Shown here in pieces: positions 8,401 through 12,217 of a DNA stretch of 12,217 bases (its first letter is position 1; each line of letters opens with the position of its first letter). Under the pieces are notes generated by a model. That model saw only the letters and a list, made by a program, of their open reading frames with translations, was not told the origin of the DNA and did no database searches. A program made the position numbers and the translations under genes. This DNA comes from Mucidula mucida (Eukaryota; Basidiomycota; Agaricomycetes; Agaricales; Physalacriaceae), in assembly GCA_015501055.1 (NCBI GenBank), contig JADNYV010000942.1, positions 1 to 12,217 of the forward strand, written 5' to 3'.

Positions 8401-9303
8401 CCGAGCCGAGGGTGTGCAGCGCAAGGTTCAGGTAAACATTTACCTCAGCAAACTTCGATATCGCTGGGCGCGGAATTCGTTGTTTTGACTGCGCGGACAT
8501 GGTCCTTGGGAGCGGGAGCTGCGTGTATTGAATGACCCCGATGTCAGGGGTATGAATGAGCGATTACTCACATCAGAGGAAATGGCCGAAAGGCAAATTC
8601 TAGCACAGCAGGGGTTCATTGATGAGTTGATTGTCGGACCCTCAAGTGAAGCTGCGGTAGTGTCTCGCGGGGAGGGTCGCGCCAACTGTCCTGGATCTGG
8701 TATAGCTACTCGGAGCCTATTGATTCCCTCAACGTTGCTACGCGTAACGATGACCCAGTGATTCATGAAGGTGAGCTCAATTGAATTCTTAGTATCTTTT
8801 GATCTGATCAGACACACTTTGAATAGCTCTCAAGATCGAGTGGTGCAAAGCTCGGGCACGCAAGATGCGCTGGCAAGAGGAGGTAACACTCCTGCTGGAA
8901 GAGATGCGTCGTGTAATTGTGTATTGCCGGTGGAATGCCGAGCTGTGGGGGGCGTGAACGGGAGGAGCGTGCCGGAATTGATGCCAAGTCCATGCAGGGT
9001 CTTCGCGCTTTTGCAGCGGAACAGGCGAACATACAGCATAGAACGGCGGATGACTTGGAGAGTCATTGGATGAGTATTTGCACCCTTGGACAGGAGCTGT
9101 TGGATGGTCTTCCCATGTCGCGTGTGATAGAGGTTGAAATCGACAATGGAGATGACAACGGTGACGATAATGAAGATGATGTGGATGTTAGCGACAGACT
9201 GAGCCACGAGACTCAACCAGGTACCACAGTAAGAACTGAAAAAGAAAACGTTCGCGTTCGTAAGACTAGGCTAGGCCCGGTGTATAAACGAGATCGGAAC
9301 TAA
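5415..9303 (+). pseudogene. KDZ (Kyakuja-Dileera-Zisupton) transposase with CxC2 zinc cluster, frame-disrupted
   Basis: DNA transposase of a eukaryotic cut-and-paste-type element. The start MIPRGKKGK (5415) follows a TATA-like box. Exons: 5415-5741, 5794-6021, 6084-6645, 6694-6880, 6941-7065, 7116-7320, 7372-7564, 7620-7939, 7993-8770, 8827-9303; the nine GT-AG introns are 48-62 nt. Exon 2 holds the CxC2 cysteine cluster (CSRC, YRCCENEC, MCADCC, then HATLPLHWIE). Exon 3 has KWNGTFFE, LGHPAGTRC, YIQLLRSSWYP and WRHLKLLKRAGRGH. Later family motifs are LFLAIDANFRLR (exon 4), RPNGMGDLQRGER (exon 5), SYDIVCIW and VPKFHLWAH (exon 6), FNFLVGAGRTHGETIEENW (exon 7). I infer that the Asp/Glu of the last motifs are catalytic. 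The tail is acidic, then basic. Lesions: about one base missing near 6268, 7642, 7724 and 8680, one extra G in the run 8947-8952, and TGA at 8486-8488. With these allowed, every exon phase closes at about 1,134 codons, near the usual size. A functional full-length product is unlikely as written. Confidence 0.9.
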
Positions 9304-9538
9304 AGTACAATGATACTACACTACTGCTTAATACTAGTAAGTCTGTGTTTGAGACTCCTTGTCCATACGCGTTTCCACTAGGGATGCTCCACGCCCTTGA
9401 CCCAGTGTTGTATGCTACTAGTCCGTGAAACCATTAAATACGAGTGGTAACTGCATGTAAATAATAATACTGAAACGACCATGTGTACTACGAGTGTCGG
9501 CGGTGTGTATACAATAGGGAGTCCATGAGGTATCGGCA

Positions 9539-9715
9539 TGTTATGATGTCATCCATGTGTTGGACATGTGTCCAACATGAGTATGGCTTCGGTAATGAAA
9601 AGGGGTATGATCGGGTGACGAAACAGATGATGAAACGGTCCGTTGGTTGATAAGACAAGGCCCCCGATAAGATATGATAAGATGTGAAAGTGTGAAAATA
9701 TGGTGATTCATAACA
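9539..9715 (-). repeat. 3' LTR of the gypsy element (177 bp)
   Basis: The LTR is bounded by TGTTATGA (9539-9546) and TCATAACA (9708-9715), an 8-bp terminal inverted repeat with canonical TG...CA ends, and it directly follows the polypurine tract. It is short for an LTR. Its U3 side (near 9715) carries three GATAAG sites on the plus strand, and its outer side carries a 20-bp dyad (9558-9577; two 9-bp arms around 2 nt). The boundary is inferred from the inverted ends and the tract, because the 5' LTR is not available for comparison. Confidence 0.78.
9649..9681 (+). promoter_or_regulatory. Three GATAAG motifs in the LTR U3
   Basis: GATAAG occurs at 9649-9654, 9666-9671 and 9676-9681. This is the core site of fungal GATA-type zinc-finger regulators (the AreA/Nit2 class). 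Three same-strand copies in 33 bp inside the promoter half of the LTR suggest control of the retrotransposon by such a factor. That is inference. Confidence 0.4.
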
Positions 9716-9728
9716 TCACCCCCTCCTT
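9716..9728 (-). other. Polypurine tract overlapping the end of the polyprotein frame
   Basis: On the minus strand, AAGGAGGGGG (9728-9719) is followed by TGA (9718-9716) and then the LTR start. The tract is the expected plus-strand DNA primer of an LTR retrotransposon. The last codons of the polyprotein (LRRG-stop) are read through it. Confidence 0.75.
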
Positions 9729-12217
9729 AAGGCGCAAGTTCCATTCTGCGCCAGAGTCGCTCCATGAGGGCCGCAGAGGGTAGCGTGACGTCCAGGGTTC
9801 AGTATCAGGCGGTGGCATGGGTCGGAATAAATGTATGGAAATTGCGACATGGGGACTTCAATGCGAGCAAGCGCGGGTGGCTTCGGCTTGTTCGGATATT
9901 GTTGGTGGAAATCGCTGATGGCTTCGTCGGCATTTTTGAGATTGCATGCCGGTTCCCATGTCTGCTCGTGTGTGCCATAACCCTTCCAGTGAACCTTGTA
10001 TTGAAAACCCCCGCGGTACTTCCGGGAATTCACCACTTTCTCAACCTCCCATTCCGGTTCGGCTCCTTCCAGCACAGGTGGTGGACGCATGTCTCGGGGT
10101 TGCGTCGGAAATTGGGGCTCGTGGTAAGGCGTCAACAGGGCCTCATTGAACACGGGATGGATGCTTTTCCACGTGTGAGGAATCTGGAGCTTGTAAGAGC
10201 TTGTCCCGACTTTCTTGATCACTTTGAACGGCCCGAAGTGTTTGTCATCGAGCTTCTTCATTGGTCGGTCCGTGCTGAGATTTGTCCCTTCCAGCCATAC
10301 TTTGTCGCCCGCCTTGTATTCTACTGCGTCTGTCCGCTTCTTATCATAAAACCGTTTCATATCCTCCTTTGCCATCTTCAATGCTGATCCCACTTCGTCC
10401 CATGTTTTCCTCATGCCGTCGGCAAACTCCTGCGCAGTCTCATTTCTTGATGCCGTTTTCGGAGCGGTACCTTTGTAGGGATGTCTGCCCATATCTGCGA
10501 AGAACGGAGTAACTTTGGTCGCTGAGTGAACTCGATCGTTGTAAACGAATTCAGCAGAAGGTAGCCATTCGTGCCAGTCGTTCTGATGGTAGTTGACAAA
10601 TAACCGTAAGAAATGTTCTATCTCTTGGTTCAGCCGTTCCGTCTGCCCATTTGCCTGTGGATGATATGCCGTTGTAAAGTTTCCTTGTATGCCCAACAAC
10701 CGGTACAACTCCTTCATAAAACGCGAGTGGTATTGTGGACCCCGATCATGTATCATCTGGCGTGGCATCCCATGTATGGGGAAAATGCGATCTCGGTAGA
10801 TGCGTGCCATGCCTTCTGACGTCAGAGTGGTGTGTGTCGGTATGATGCGTAATCGCTTTGTGAAATGGTCCACAAACGTGCTGATCGCGTTGTATCCTCC
10901 CGATTCCGGCAGCTCTCCAATCATGTCCGTCCCTACTATCTCCCATGGCTCGCTTGGCACATCAATAGGATGAAGAGGTGCAGCCGGCTTCGTGCGATGT
11001 GACTTGGTGACCTGGCATTTTTGACACCCTTCACGTATTCCCGGACGTCTCGGCTGATTCCTGGCCACCAATAGGTGCGTGTGATCAGCTCGAGGTCTTG
11101 TATCGTCCGGATGCCCTGCAAGCTGTGCATCATGGTGCATTCCAATAACTCTTCCCCGCAATTCCTTGTCCTTCGGTATGTAAATACGATCCTTCCACAT
11201 AATAAGTCCATTTTCCTTCTCTTCCCATCCTTTTTCTTTGTTTTCTAATGCTTTTTGTACGTATCTGTCTTTGTTTCCTTTTCTTTGTTTGATTTTGTTA
11301 AGTAATTCGTCCTCCGGTGTATCTACTGTATGTAAAGAAAATTGAATTTGTGAAATAAAAAACTCCGGCTTGAGCAAAACAACGTTTTCGTTATCTTTTT
11401 CCCCCTTCTCAAGGCCTGTCATCCTTGACAAGGCATCAGCTTTCCCCATCGTCTTGCCCGGCTTGTGAATCATCTGTATGTCATACTCCGCTAACTCCGT
11501 AACCCATCTCGCCTGCCTCCGATTCAACTTCTGTGGCTTCCGGAAGTACTGGAGGTTTTGATGATCGGTAAACACCTCCACCGTTTCCTTTGCTCCAAGG
11601 AGATATTGTCTCCAGTCGTCAATCGAGTCCATAATAGCCATCATCTCTTTGTCGTAGATCTCATAATTGCGCTCTACTTCGTTCAGCGCGCGAGACCGAA
11701 AGGCTACTGGTCTCCATTTTCCGTCAACCAACTGGGAAAGAACCGCCCCGTTCGCATAGTTCGAGGAGTCTGCCTCAACTCGAAACTTGCCGTCGTCGCG
11801 TGGTACGATCAGAACGGGTTCTTCCGTCATCCTCCGTTTCAACTCCTCAAACGCCTCGTGCTGCTCCATGCCCCAAACCCACTCGCCCTTCCCGGTTAGC
11901 GATGTCAATGGCTTCGCTACTCCCGCAAATCCCCGGATGAAACGTCGGTAGAAGTTGCAGAAGCCCAGGAATGACTGTACTTCCTTCTTCTTCGTCGGCT
12001 CCTTCCATTCCTTCACTACGGCCACTTTTGCCGGATCCATCTTCACTTCTCCTCCCTCCAACAATAACTCCTAAGTAGTCTACAGTGTGCCTCAAAACTA
12101 CATTTCTCGGGTTTTTAAATAACTTATTTACTCGTAATATCTCTAATTACCTTTCGTACAATCGTCTTATGCTCCTCGATAGTGTTCGTAAAGATAAGTA
12201 TATCGTCACAGGTAAAC
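9716..12217 (-). pseudogene. Gypsy/chromovirus pol polyprotein: RT end, RNase H, integrase, chromodomain (frame-disrupted)
   Basis: A 782-codon open stretch runs from 12064 down to the TGA at 9718-9716; residues are numbered from 12064. RT thumb and connection 1-90 (VQSFLGFCNFYRRFI). RNase H about 94-215 with D99, E140, D167 (FTDHQNL) and D210 (KADALSR). Integrase zinc finger about 310-350 (H318, C347, C350), misread at about 324-345. Integrase core 372-530 with D380 (GTDMI), D440 (HDRGPQ) and E476 (GQTERLNQ), a D-35-E spacing. Chromodomain 671-724 with aromatic-cage candidates W672, W693 and Y696 (EWEVEKV, HWKGYG, TWEP). Above 12064 the frame breaks repeatedly: YLDD at about 12216-12202 carries one extra base, and further shifts are needed near 12143, 12112-12117, 12083 and 12060-12063. 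Its role was cDNA synthesis and integration, with the chromodomain probably steering insertion to marked chromatin. Not functional as read. Confidence 0.9.

Larger units (their letters stand above)
9539..12217 (-). mobile_element. Ty3/gypsy chromovirus LTR retrotransposon, 3' part (5' half outside window)
   Basis: On the minus strand the order is end of reverse transcriptase, RNase H, integrase, chromodomain, stop, polypurine tract, 3' LTR. This order and the C-terminal chromodomain define a fungal chromovirus. Gag, protease, most of RT, the primer-binding site and the 5' LTR would lie above 12217. The 5 bp outside the LTR on the transposase side are CGGCA (9534-9538); the partner duplication cannot be checked here. 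Frame lesions in RT and integrase suggest a copy that can no longer move by itself. Confidence 0.92.

Noticed and set aside
9764..10387. 207-codon plus-strand open frame with hydrophobic stretches
   Set aside because: Antisense to the conserved chromodomain and integrase C-terminal region; no independent support.
1..12217. A TET/JBP dioxygenase gene, which can accompany KDZ elements
   Set aside because: No HxD...H iron-binding pattern or other dioxygenase motif was found in any frame that looks coding.
1..12217. CRISPR array or bacterial operon features
   Set aside because: No regularly spaced identical repeats, and the spliced genes with short introns are eukaryotic.

Overview
The window looks like nuclear DNA of a mushroom-forming basidiomycete (Agaricomycetes). 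Three things point there: protein-coding genes cut by many 45-62 nt introns, a KDZ (Kyakuja-Dileera-Zisupton) transposase of the CxC2-bearing type that is expanded in these fungi, and a fungal Ty3/gypsy chromovirus. No bacterial features are present. All family assignments come from reading the translated sequence; no database search was run.

Layout. 1-1194: no convincing protein-coding gene. It holds two sets of short interspersed motifs (79-194 and 257-454), a G-quadruplex-type tract between them and a degenerate tRNA-like A-box/B-box pair near 769-842. 1195-4019, minus: a seven-exon gene for a protein of about 843 residues with a basic N-terminus, a Pro/Ala/Ser-rich middle, a tryptophan-rich C-terminal domain and a basic tail. 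It has one apparent frameshift and ends through a GC-AG intron. 4188-4920, minus: a three-exon gene for an unrecognised protein of about 207 residues. 4921-5414: a divergent intergenic region with a 34-bp tandem duplication, a 10-bp-stem inverted repeat, a 14-bp perfect palindrome and a TATA-like box. 5415-9303, plus: a KDZ transposase gene reconstructed as ten exons (about 1,134 codons), with five apparent single-base indels and one nonsense codon. 9304-9538: spacer with nothing recognisable. 9539-12217, minus: the 3' part of a Ty3/gypsy chromovirus (RT end, RNase H, integrase, chromodomain, stop, polypurine tract and a 177-bp 3' LTR). Its 5' half lies beyond the window.

How the parts relate. 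The two minus-strand genes and the transposase form a compact divergent cassette, consistent with a KDZ element carrying companion genes; this is inference, since no terminal inverted repeats or target-site duplications could be confirmed. The gypsy element lies 235 bp past the transposase stop. Both mobile elements carry frame-disrupting lesions, so they are either decaying copies or the assembly has uncorrected indels. The preserved GT-AG boundaries and closed exon phases of the transposase keep both explanations open.
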